The position numbers and the translations under genes were made by a program. DNA of 17,137 nt from Acidimicrobiaceae bacterium (GTDB lineage Bacteria > Actinomycetota > Acidimicrobiia > Acidimicrobiales > Ilumatobacteraceae). Below, one piece after another: positions 7,837 through 14,101 of this stretch (the first letter of the stretch is position 1; the number at the start of each line of letters is the position of its first letter). The stretch spans positions 1-17,137 of the forward strand of contig CANLHV010000015.1 of the NCBI GenBank assembly GCA_947490975.1, in the 5' to 3' direction. The notes beneath the pieces are model-generated. The model saw only the letters and a program-made list of their open reading frames with translations, did no database searches and was not told the origin of the DNA.

Positions 7837-8226
7837 ATGCACTATGAAACACAAGCCGTCTATGTAATTTCAGTTGCGGCAGAACTTGCCGGAATGCATC
7901 CGCAGACTCTGCGCATTTATGAGCGTCGTGGTCTCGTGCAACCAGCGCGCACTGCCGGCGGCAAACAACGGCGATACAGCAACGCCGATATCGCGCAGTT
8001 GTTGCGAATTTCTGAACTTGCCGAGTTGGGCATGAACCTCGAAGGCATTCGCCAAGTTATGGCGCTCGAAAACCAAGTAGCCCAATTGCAAAATACTGTT
8101 GCACAATTACAAGCGCAACTTGAGCGGGCGCTCGAAAACTCTCACACGAAATATGGTCTTGTGCCGCTGAACCAAACGACGATGATTTTCGGTCGCAACC
8201 CACGCGTTTTTGATGAGGAGCGTTGA
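7837..8226 (+). CDS. hspR: Heat-shock repressor HspR (MerR family)
   Basis: DNA-binding repressor of the heat-shock operon; it recognises the HAIR inverted repeat. The 129 residues open with a MerR winged helix-turn-helix: VYVISVAAELAGMHPQTLR (8-26), then YERRGLVQPART (28-39) and the wing GGKQRRYS. A coiled-coil dimerisation segment rich in Q and L follows (about 75-99). There are no metal-binding cysteines, consistent with HspR and not with metal sensors. It is the last gene of the dnaK operon, as in Streptomyces and Mycobacterium, with AAAGG upstream of the ATG. Candidate binding sites lie at 4359-4379 and, more weakly, at 8222-8242. Function is inferred with high confidence from family plus context. 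Confidence 0.95.
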   Translation: MHYETQAVYVISVAAELAGMHPQTLRIYERRGLVQPARTAGGKQRRYSNADIAQLLRISELAELGMNLEGIRQVMALENQVAQLQNTVAQLQAQLERALENSHTKYGLVPLNQTTMIFGRNPRVFDEER

Positions 8227-8242
8227 GTTCTAGCGACTAGAC
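8222..8242 (+). promoter_or_regulatory. Second HAIR-like element, overlapping the hspR stop and ahead of purA
   Basis: GTTGAGT, seven bases, then ACTAGAC: 6 of 7 matches to the left HAIR half and 4 of 7 to the right, with exact spacing. It also shares most positions with the dnaK-upstream element (TTGAGT, TAG in the spacer, then ACTA). It overlaps the hspR stop codon, just as the first overlaps the rbsK stop. The same bases contain TCTAG-CGA-CTAGA followed by CTTTT, so a weak terminator is an alternative reading. Confidence 0.35.
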
Positions 8243-8256
8243 TTTTGCTACGTACC

Positions 8257-8271
8257 TATAAATAATGGGAG
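8257..8271 (+). promoter_or_regulatory. Candidate purA -10 element and ribosome binding site
   Basis: TATAAA at 8257-8262 resembles a -10 box, and GGGAG at 8267-8271 is a good ribosome site seven bases before the purA ATG. The corresponding -35 region (about 8234-8239) has no clear match and falls inside the HAIR-like element. If both are real, HspR bound there would block polymerase. Confidence 0.35.
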
Positions 8272-8277
8272 CGTTTA

Positions 8278-9546
8278 ATGCCTGTATCAGTCGTCGTCGG
8301 AACCCAGTGGGGCGACGAAGGCAAGGCAAAAATAATCGATCTGCTCGCCGAGAGCCACAAGATTGTCGCCCGTTATCAAGGTGGTCATAACGCAGGGCAC
8401 ACGGTTGTTGTCGGCAACGAAAAGTATGCGCTTCAACTTGTTCCAAGCGGGGTTTTCTACTCGCATGTAACCCCGGTAATTGGCAACGGGGTAGTTGTTG
8501 ATTTGCCGACTCTGTTCAAAGAAATCGACACACTCGAGTCACGAGGAATCACCTGTTCACGGCTAAAAGTGTCGAGTTTGGCTCATCTGATATTTCCTTG
8601 GCACCAGGCTCACGATGCGATCAGTGAATCAAGTTTGGGTGAAAACAAAATTGGCACCACACTCAAAGGCATTGGCCCCGCCTATGCCGATAAATCTCGT
8701 CGCGTTGGTATTCGCGCAGGTGATGTGCGTGACTCAAAACGCTTCAAACAACTCGTGCGAGATCGAGCTACTGCCGAACAGAAAATTCTCACCGCGCTCG
8801 GTGGTGAACAATTAAAAATTGACGAGATCGTCGACAACTTCGCCATCCTTGGCGAAAGATTGAAGCCATATGTCAGCGACACGGTTAATTTCTTGCACGA
8901 CGCGCTTGACCGCAACGAAAATCTTCTGCTTGAAGGTGCTCAAGCCACATTTCTTGACATTGATCACGGCACTTATCCGTTTGTAACTTCATCAAACCCG
9001 ATCGCTGGTGGGGCATGTGCTGGCACTGGTCTTGGTCCGCGTGACATCACCCGAATAATTGGCATCGCCAAGGCGTATACGACTCGAGTGGGTAGCGGAC
9101 CCTTTCCGTCCGAATTGCTTGGCGAACTTGGCGACAAAATTGTCGAAATCGGTCGCGAGTTTGGCACGGTCACTGGTCGTCGTCGTCGACCGGGATGGTT
9201 AGACCTTGTCATGTTGCGTCACGCAGTGCGTTTGAATTCGCTGACAGAGATAGCCCTAACCAAACTCGACATTTTGGATACTTTTGAAAACGTGCGAGTT
9301 TGTGTTGGCTACGAACTAAACGGCAAAGAGTTGTCCGGTTATCCAGATGACTCACAACTTCTAGATCAAGTCAAACCAAAATATGTAGATCTACAAGGCT
9401 GGAACAAGTCAGTAAGCGCTGTGCGTAGCTATGCAGATTTGCCGCAACAAGCAAAAGCATTGATTGAACTTGTAGAGAAACATGTCGGCGTGCCGGTGAC
9501 GATGATCGGTGTAGGGCCAGAACGCAATGAATGTGTTGTGCGCTGA
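8278..9546 (+). CDS. purA: Adenylosuccinate synthetase
   Basis: Joins IMP and aspartate using GTP, the first committed step to AMP, in the cytoplasm. The 422-residue length fits the family. Visible motifs are QWGDEGKAK (10-18) with catalytic D13, HNAGHTVV (37-44) with catalytic H41, IGTTLKGIGPAY (125-136), the TGRRRRPGWLD guanine/Asp-loop region, and the C-terminal GVGPERNE. One oddity is the P-loop-like GDEGKGK, which here reads GDEGKAK, a Gly-to-Ala change. The ATG is fixed by GGGAG upstream. Its stop codon overlaps the purB start by one base (TGATG), so AMP synthesis genes are translationally coupled. It lies 51 bases behind hspR, and could be read both from its own promoter and by read-through. 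Confidence 0.97.
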   Translation: MPVSVVVGTQWGDEGKAKIIDLLAESHKIVARYQGGHNAGHTVVVGNEKYALQLVPSGVFYSHVTPVIGNGVVVDLPTLFKEIDTLESRGITCSRLKVSSLAHLIFPWHQAHDAISESSLGENKIGTTLKGIGPAYADKSRRVGIRAGDVRDSKRFKQLVRDRATAEQKILTALGGEQLKIDEIVDNFAILGERLKPYVSDTVNFLHDALDRNENLLLEGAQATFLDIDHGTYPFVTSSNPIAGGACAGTGLGPRDITRIIGIAKAYTTRVGSGPFPSELLGELGDKIVEIGREFGTVTGRRRRPGWLDLVMLRHAVRLNSLTEIALTKLDILDTFENVRVCVGYELNGKELSGYPDDSQLLDQVKPKYVDLQGWNKSVSAVRSYADLPQQAKALIELVEKHVGVPVTMIGVGPERNECVVR

Positions 9547-10853
9547 TGATTGAGCGCTACAGCCTTCCCGAAATGGCAGAAATTTTCTCCGACGAGTCGA
9601 AGTTTCGTCGTTATTTAGAAATTGAACTGCTGGCAACCGCGGCTCATAGTGAACTCGGCGTGGTGCCACGTGACCACGCACAAACCTGTCGTGACCGCGC
9701 ACCAGTTGTTGACGCCAGTTTTGTTGCCGATGTGAGCGAGCGTGAGCGTGTCACCGACCACGACGTTGCTGCGTTTGTTGATGTCGTTCAACAGCGAATC
9801 GGTTTGCCCGCAGCAGCGTGGATTCATCATGGTTTGACAAGTTCTGATGTTGTTGACACCGCATGGTGCTGGATGCTTCGAGATGCTGCGACCTTGATTG
9901 ACAGGGCACTTGTTGATTTTTATGAAGCGCTCGTGACATTGGCAAACAAACATCGCACAACTGCAATGATCGGTCGAACACACGGTGTTCACGCTGAGCC
10001 AACAACATTTGGGGCCAAAGTTGCGCTGTGGGCATTACAGATACGTCGCGATCGAGAGCGACTAGCTCTTGCAACCAAACGAATTTCAGTGTGCAAACTT
10101 TCTGGTGCCGTCGGAACATATTCGAATATTGACCCACAGGTTGAGAAACATGTCGGAAGCGCACTTGGTTTGGCGCCTGTACCAGCGACGCAAGTTATCG
10201 CCCGCGATCGACACGCCGAATATTTGTGGGCATGCGCAAGCATTGGTACAACTATTGAGTCGGTTGCCGTTGAATTGCGACATTTGCAGCGCACTGAAGT
10301 CAACGAAGTTCGCGAAGGTTTTAATGTCGGTCAAAAAGGCAGCTCGGCGATGCCACACAAGCGAAATCCAATTTCGTCAGAAACCCTCACCGGTCTGTCA
10401 CGAGTGTTGCGCGCAAACCTTCAAGTCGGGTTACAAGACGTGGCGCTGTGGCATGAACGCGATATTTCGCATTCATCGGCCGAACGCATCGTGTTGCCTG
10501 ATTCTTCGATGCTTGCTTATTACGTTTTGCGTAGGGCAACGAAACTTGTTACAAACCTTGAAGTTGATACCGCTCAAATGTTGCACAACTTGAACTTGAT
10601 GCAAGGCGTCGTGTTTTCTCAATCAGTGTTGTTGCAGTTGGTTGCGTCTGGCATGTCGCGTGACGATGCCTATCGCCTTGTGCAAGAACTTGCCGCAAAA
10701 GCAATCAGCACCGGCACAAAGTTCAGAGAACTGTTGGCAAGCGATGCGCGAATCAAAATTTCATCGCAAAAGTTAGACGAAGCGTTCAATCTTGATAGTG
10801 CCTTAAAGCGCGCACACCTTGTTTTTGACGCACTCAATTCTGCAGACGCGTGA
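9546..10853 (+). CDS. purB: Adenylosuccinate lyase
   Basis: Cleaves SAICAR and adenylosuccinate to release fumarate, acting twice in purine synthesis; homotetramer. At 435 residues it resembles the Bacillus-type enzyme. Signatures are TSSDVVDT (98-105), GRTHGVHAEPTT (143-154) with the catalytic histidine H146, and the fumarase-superfamily loop GSSAMPHKRNPI (265-276) carrying the catalytic serine. I chose ATG 9546, which overlaps the purA stop by one base. An alternative start at 9531 would add five residues inside purA and does not match the usual MIERYSLPEM beginning. It works directly after PurA, using its product. Confidence 0.97.
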   Translation: MIERYSLPEMAEIFSDESKFRRYLEIELLATAAHSELGVVPRDHAQTCRDRAPVVDASFVADVSERERVTDHDVAAFVDVVQQRIGLPAAAWIHHGLTSSDVVDTAWCWMLRDAATLIDRALVDFYEALVTLANKHRTTAMIGRTHGVHAEPTTFGAKVALWALQIRRDRERLALATKRISVCKLSGAVGTYSNIDPQVEKHVGSALGLAPVPATQVIARDRHAEYLWACASIGTTIESVAVELRHLQRTEVNEVREGFNVGQKGSSAMPHKRNPISSETLTGLSRVLRANLQVGLQDVALWHERDISHSSAERIVLPDSSMLAYYVLRRATKLVTNLEVDTAQMLHNLNLMQGVVFSQSVLLQLVASGMSRDDAYRLVQELAAKAISTGTKFRELLASDARIKISSQKLDEAFNLDSALKRAHLVFDALNSADA

Positions 10854-10862
10854 AAACTGATC

Positions 10863-11432
10863 ATGTCTGATCTACCGCAACTTGAAACCTCGCGTCACAA
10901 ACTGCGCGAACACGTTTTGCGACATTCATTGAAGAGCGGTACTTTCACGCTTAAGTCTGGACGCACTAGCAACTGGTTTTTAGATTCAAAACAGACTGCA
11001 TGTCGCAGTGACGGAATTCTGTTGGTTAGTGATGTCGCTCTGGCTATTTTGCCGTCAGACATCGATGCCATTGGCGGGCTAACAATGGGCGCCGATCCAG
11101 TGGCGTTTGGTATCGCGGCAGTTGCAGCAACGCGTGGCCGAGAGTTACGCAGTTTTAGTGTGCGTAAAGAAAGCAAAGATCACGGAGTAACTGGTCGTAT
11201 CGCCGGCGCGTTGCAACCAGGTGACCGAGTGGCAATCGTTGAAGACACGGTCACTCGCGGCACTTCACTTTTTGAGGCAGTTGAAGTAGTTAGAGCTTTT
11301 GGCGCAACGCCTGTGTTTATTACGGTCATAGTTGACCGTGGCGGCACTTGTGCGGCGATGGCTAGCGAGGCAAAAATTGCCTACCAACCAATGTTGACCG
11401 CACCTGATCTTGGCTACGCTTTTGGTTCATGA
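10863..11432 (+). CDS. pyrE: Orotate phosphoribosyltransferase
   Basis: Attaches PRPP to orotate to form OMP in UMP synthesis. The 189 residues include the family's GxFTLKSGRTS region near the N-terminus (26-36), GGLTMGADPVA (71-81), the catalytic-loop lysine motif RKESKDHG (101-108), and the PRPP-binding loop VAIVEDTVTRGTSL (123-136). It starts 9 bases after purB, so purine and pyrimidine genes are probably co-transcribed. Its stop overlaps the following lipoprotein start by four bases (ATGA). Confidence 0.96.
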   Translation: MSDLPQLETSRHKLREHVLRHSLKSGTFTLKSGRTSNWFLDSKQTACRSDGILLVSDVALAILPSDIDAIGGLTMGADPVAFGIAAVAATRGRELRSFSVRKESKDHGVTGRIAGALQPGDRVAIVEDTVTRGTSLFEAVEVVRAFGATPVFITVIVDRGGTCAAMASEAKIAYQPMLTAPDLGYAFGS

Positions 11433-11860
11433 CCAAACGTTCGATTTTTACCAAATCAATAATTGCTACTTGCCTCTTGCTTGGCACGGTCGGTTGTTCG
11501 AGTTCAGATTCAACCTCCGATGCTGGCGAAGATTCAGAATCAGTCGAGGGTGAAACTTCAGAAGAGGCATCATCTGAAACGGCCACTGCAACCGACGAAG
11601 TAGTAGAGATTTCTGTGATCATGGGTCAGACTTCAGGTTCGGCTGTGGCTTACCAAGCAACGCTTGGCTCAAAAGTGCAAATCAAACTTCTTAATCCAGA
11701 CGCCGACGACGAGTTTCATCTGCACGGCTATGACCTAACCGCAACGGCAACGGCTGGTCAAGAAGTGTCGATCGAATTTACAGCCGATCAACTTGGCACT
11801 TTCGATCTTGAAAGCCACACAACCGGCGATTGGATTCTCACGCTCGTCGTCGAAGAGTAG
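11429..11860 (+). CDS. Small secreted lipoprotein with cupredoxin-like domain
   Basis: I do not recognise a named gene. The 143 residues start with a lipoprotein signal: KR at 3-4, a hydrophobic core (11-19) and the lipobox TVGC with lipid-modified C23. A Ser/Glu/Asp/Thr-rich linker (24-58) follows. Residues 59-143 look like a small cupredoxin-type beta barrel with FHLHGYDL (96-103), a GTFDLESH stretch (H130) and a final beta strand ILTLVVEE. HLHGYD is common in actinobacterial EfeO/cupredoxin-like proteins, but the usual copper-site Cys and Met are absent, so H97, H99 and H130 are the only obvious ligands. It would be anchored on the outer face of the membrane. The ATGA overlap with pyrE suggests coupled translation without an obvious functional link. 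Confidence 0.8.
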   Translation: MTKRSIFTKSIIATCLLLGTVGCSSSDSTSDAGEDSESVEGETSEEASSETATATDEVVEISVIMGQTSGSAVAYQATLGSKVQIKLLNPDADDEFHLHGYDLTATATAGQEVSIEFTADQLGTFDLESHTTGDWILTLVVEE

Positions 11861-11887
11861 TTAATTAATTTTTTAGTTTTCTAATTG

Positions 11888-11960
11888 TGGTCGGGACCGG
11901 CGTCGATCCGGTGACCCTGCGCTTTTCAGGCGCATGCTCTGCCTACTGAGCTACCCGACC
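11888..11960 (-). tRNA. tRNA-Phe (GAA)
   Basis: A 73-base cloverleaf: acceptor arms GGTCGGG and CCCGACC, anticodon stem TGCGC/GCGCA enclosing CTGAAAA (anticodon GAA), discriminator A, no encoded CCA. The T arm pairs ACCGG with CCGGT, but the loop reads ATCGACG, with A where the nearly universal T54 should be. It is the last of three clustered tRNAs. Confidence 0.95.
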
Positions 11961-11984
11961 TTGAAGAGTGCGAACACTCCCCAG

Positions 11985-12058
11985 CGGTCCCGACGGGACT
12001 TGAACCCGCGACCTCCGCCTTGACAGGGCGGCGTGAACTCCAACTTCACCACGGGACC
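11985..12058 (-). tRNA. tRNA-Asp (GTC)
   Basis: A 74-base cloverleaf: acceptor arms GGTCCCG and CGGGACC, D stem GTGAA/TTCAC, anticodon stem CCGCC/GGCGG around CTGTCAA (anticodon GTC), T loop TTCAAGT, discriminator G as expected for Asp. CCA is not encoded. It lies 24 bases from tRNA-Phe and 30 from tRNA-Glu. Confidence 0.97.
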
Positions 12059-12088
12059 AGATTCTGCTTTCGCTGAAACTGACCTTCG

Positions 12089-12161
12089 CACCCCCAACGG
12101 GATTCGAACCCGTGCCGCCACCTTGAAAGGGTGGTGTCCTAGGCCACTAGACGATGGGGGC
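12089..12161 (-). tRNA. tRNA-Glu (TTC)
   Basis: A 73-base cloverleaf: acceptor arms GCCCCCA and TGGGGGT (G-T at the first pair), anticodon stem CCACC/GGTGG around CTTTCAA (anticodon TTC), T loop TTCGAAT, discriminator G, no CCA. It is first in the Glu-Asp-Phe order on the minus strand and starts 77 bases after the DUF2017 stop. I see no convincing separate promoter in that gap. Confidence 0.97.
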
Positions 12162-12238
12162 ATGGACCTACTATCCGTTGAGAACCACTGAAATCTATCA
12201 CCGCAACCAACTGAAAAACCTTGTAAATCCAAAAGAAA

Positions 12239-12757
12239 TCAAAGTCCACTACTTTGAGCGCCCACAGTCCATTCAAGTAGCCATCCCAAGTACTCGTATA
12301 GCTCTTTTTGGATCAAGTACTCGTCGGCTCGGCTCGCCCCATCACCGTCAGAGTTCTCACTTTGTTGCGCGTCGCTTTGCGAACCATAGTCAGATTCGGC
12401 GATATCCAAAGTCGTGCCCAGCACCAATCGCAAACTGTTGATGCTTCTTGCAAATGCGTCGATTTCTTCGGCATTGATTTCATCGTCTTGGGCGATCACT
12501 TTTATCGTTACATCGATCGCCGCGAGCCGCGACTCAAGTAGTTCGTCACGCATCAGTCTTTGGTATTCAGCATCTTTTTTTGCGTCGTTGTTGTAAGCCG
12601 TCGGAAACAGTCGACGCAAATTCGCATCATCGGTGGTTGTCGTCAGCGAATCGCGCAACTGTTCGACGAGTTGGGTCAACAACTGCCGATGATCATCGGC
12701 TAGCTCAATTCTGTAGTTTCCGTTTTTGAGCCGAAATATCGGACCATTCTTTTTCAC
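12239..12757 (-). CDS. DUF2017 family protein, partner gene of clpS
   Basis: A 172-residue soluble, mostly helical, charged protein. It opens with a short basic segment (KKNGPIFRLKNGNYRIEL) followed by HRQLLTQLVEQLRDSL. This pattern and the position directly after clpS match the actinobacterial DUF2017 family, whose function is not known to me; a role around Clp proteolysis is only suggested by the conserved linkage. A Ser/Asp/Gln-rich low-complexity stretch lies near 128-143, before a final helix with a WLLEW motif. I chose GTG at 12757, which overlaps the clpS TGA by four bases (GTGA). A GTG at 12784 is also open but would overlap clpS by 31 bases. Confidence 0.75.
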   Translation of the reverse strand: MKKNGPIFRLKNGNYRIELADDHRQLLTQLVEQLRDSLTTTTDDANLRRLFPTAYNNDAKKDAEYQRLMRDELLESRLAAIDVTIKVIAQDDEINAEEIDAFARSINSLRLVLGTTLDIAESDYGSQSDAQQSENSDGDGASRADEYLIQKELYEYLGWLLEWTVGAQSSGL

Positions 12758-13065
12758 AACGTCTCGTGTTCCATTGTCGCCCACAACCCATGTTCGTGCA
12801 GCCTGTATACGTCAAATTCAGCGCGCTCACGCGAACCACTCGAAACAACGGCCCTTCCTTTGTGGTGGACATCGAGCATCAATTCGGTGGCTTTCTCGAG
12901 GCTGTAACCAAAGAGTTTTTGAAATACGAATGTCACATACGACATCAAGTTGATCGGGTCGTTCCATACGATCACAATCCACGGACGATCAGACTTTGTT
13001 TCGTCTTGCTGATCAATTTCTTGCACCTGGCCAGGCTGCGAACTGGCGAAGGTGAATTCATTCAT
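12754..13065 (-). CDS. clpS: ClpS adaptor of the ClpAP/ClpCP protease
   Basis: Delivers N-end-rule substrates to the Clp unfoldase in the cytoplasm. The 103 residues start with a flexible, polar tail (1-26), then the ClpS fold: WIVIVWNDPINLMSYV (29-44) with the N35-D36 pair that recognises the substrate amino-terminus, LFGYSLEKATELMLDVHHKG (51-70) with the substrate-pocket histidine near H67, and the C-terminal strand AEFDVYRLHEHGL. I place the start at ATG 13065; the open frame continues upstream to 13158 but family proteins do not, and that stretch overlaps ctaB. TATAGAT lies directly against the ATG, so the transcript may be nearly leaderless or start at a later codon. It is followed by DUF2017 with a four-base overlap. 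Confidence 0.93.
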   Translation of the reverse strand: MNEFTFASSQPGQVQEIDQQDETKSDRPWIVIVWNDPINLMSYVTFVFQKLFGYSLEKATELMLDVHHKGRAVVSSGSRERAEFDVYRLHEHGLWATMEHETL

Positions 13066-13114
13066 ATCTATAGTGTGGCGTACGAAATTGACAATTTCAT
13101 CGTACGATTGGCGC
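13066..13114. promoter_or_regulatory. Divergent clpS / ctaB control region
   Basis: On the minus strand TATAGAT (13066-13072) is a good -10 sequence, but it abuts the clpS ATG, so transcription would begin inside the first codons. No clear -35 or ribosome site is visible for ctaB on the plus strand. The true gap depends on the uncertain ctaB start. Confidence 0.3.
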
Positions 13115-14047
13115 GTGCCGATCAACGTTCGACCCGTAGTTCCATCGCGTTTGTTCAATCACGAGTCGAACCGTTCACCAAAGTCGGTTCTCGGCGGTTA
13201 CATCGCACTGACAAAGCCAAGAATCATCGAATTGTTGTTGATCACGACTGTGCCAACAATGGTTTTGGCAGCAGGCGAGTGGCCGGCGTGGTCACTAATT
13301 GCAATCACGTTGTTGGGTGGTTCATTGGCCGCGGGCGGTGCGAATGCAATCAATATGTATATCGATCGTGACATCGACAAGTTGATGAAGCGCACACAAA
13401 CTCGTCCGCTTGTCACCGGGCTGATTAAGCCGCGCAACGCACTTGTCTTTGCAATCGTGTTAGAAGCAGTTGCTTTCGTTGTGTTGTGGTCTGGCGCAAA
13501 TTTGCTCTCTGCAGTTTTGGCGTTGAGCGCAACTGCTTTTTATGTTTTTGTCTACTCGTTGTGGTTAAAGCGCACTAGCAAACAAAACATTGTTATCGGT
13601 GGCGCGGCGGGTGCGGTGCCGACACTTGTCGGTTGGGCAGCAGTCACAAACTCGGTTGGTTGGCCGGCGATTTGGCTGTTCATCATTATTTTCTTGTGGA
13701 CACCACCACACTTTTGGGCTCTGGCAATTCGTCACTCAGACGAATATCGCGCAGCAAATGTGCCGATGTTGCCCTCGGTTGTATCGATCGAAAAGACCAT
13801 TCGCACGATGGTCATATATACGGTCATCCTGACACTCGTGTCGTTTGTGATGATTCCGGTTTCAGGTCTCGGTCTGATTTACGGCGTGACAGCGGCGTTG
13901 GTTGGCTTTGGTTTTGTTGTCGGCACAGCGATGCTCAGTCGCCGTCCGACAGATGCTTGGTCGATGCGTGTGTTTTCGTTCTCGATCACTTACGTAACTT
14001 TGTTGTTCGGCGCTTTGATGGTGGATGTCTTAGTTTCAGCGACTTAG
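13115..14047 (+). CDS. ctaB: Protoheme IX farnesyltransferase (heme O synthase)
   Basis: Adds a farnesyl group to heme B to make heme O, the precursor of heme A for terminal oxidases; integral membrane UbiA-family prenyltransferase. Evidence: ALTKPRIIELLLITT near the N-terminus, the first Asp-rich motif NMYIDRDIDKLMKRT (80-94), the second conserved loop YSLWLKRTSKQNIVIGG, and FLWTPPHFWALAI, all typical of CtaB/CyoE. About eight or nine hydrophobic segments are present. The start is uncertain: the frame is open from GTG 13052, which would overlap clpS by 14 bases. GTG 13115 (310 residues) and TTG 13151 (298) give normal lengths, and none has a visible ribosome site. It heads the oxidase-like cluster, which fits heme supply, although the next protein appears unable to bind heme. 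Confidence 0.94.
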   Translation: MPINVRPVVPSRLFNHESNRSPKSVLGGYIALTKPRIIELLLITTVPTMVLAAGEWPAWSLIAITLLGGSLAAGGANAINMYIDRDIDKLMKRTQTRPLVTGLIKPRNALVFAIVLEAVAFVVLWSGANLLSAVLALSATAFYVFVYSLWLKRTSKQNIVIGGAAGAVPTLVGWAAVTNSVGWPAIWLFIIIFLWTPPHFWALAIRHSDEYRAANVPMLPSVVSIEKTIRTMVIYTVILTLVSFVMIPVSGLGLIYGVTAALVGFGFVVGTAMLSRRPTDAWSMRVFSFSITYVTLLFGALMVDVLVSAT

Positions 14048-14071
14048 TGCAATAGAGAAGTTTCCTTATTA

Positions 14072-14092
14072 AACGCTGAAACTGTTAGCGTT
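14072..14092 (+). promoter_or_regulatory. Inverted repeat between ctaB and the subunit-I-like gene
   Basis: AACGCT and AGCGTT form a perfect six-base inverted repeat around nine bases. No T-run follows, so it is unlikely to be a full terminator. TTATCT (14091-14096) lies five bases before the ATG at 14102, which has no ribosome site. Together these fit an operator or hairpin beside a leaderless promoter, but the evidence is thin. Confidence 0.3.
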
Positions 14093-14101
14093 ATCTGAGT
14101 T

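Noticed and set aside
11861..11887. AT-rich stretch between the lipoprotein and tRNA-Phe as a bidirectional terminator
   Set aside because: It contains TTAATTAA and a T-run, but the only stem (TTAG/CTAA) is four weak base pairs.
12766..13371. Open plus-strand frame (201 codons) across clpS and the start of ctaB
   Set aside because: It is antisense to clpS and out of frame with ctaB, both certain genes; no family features.
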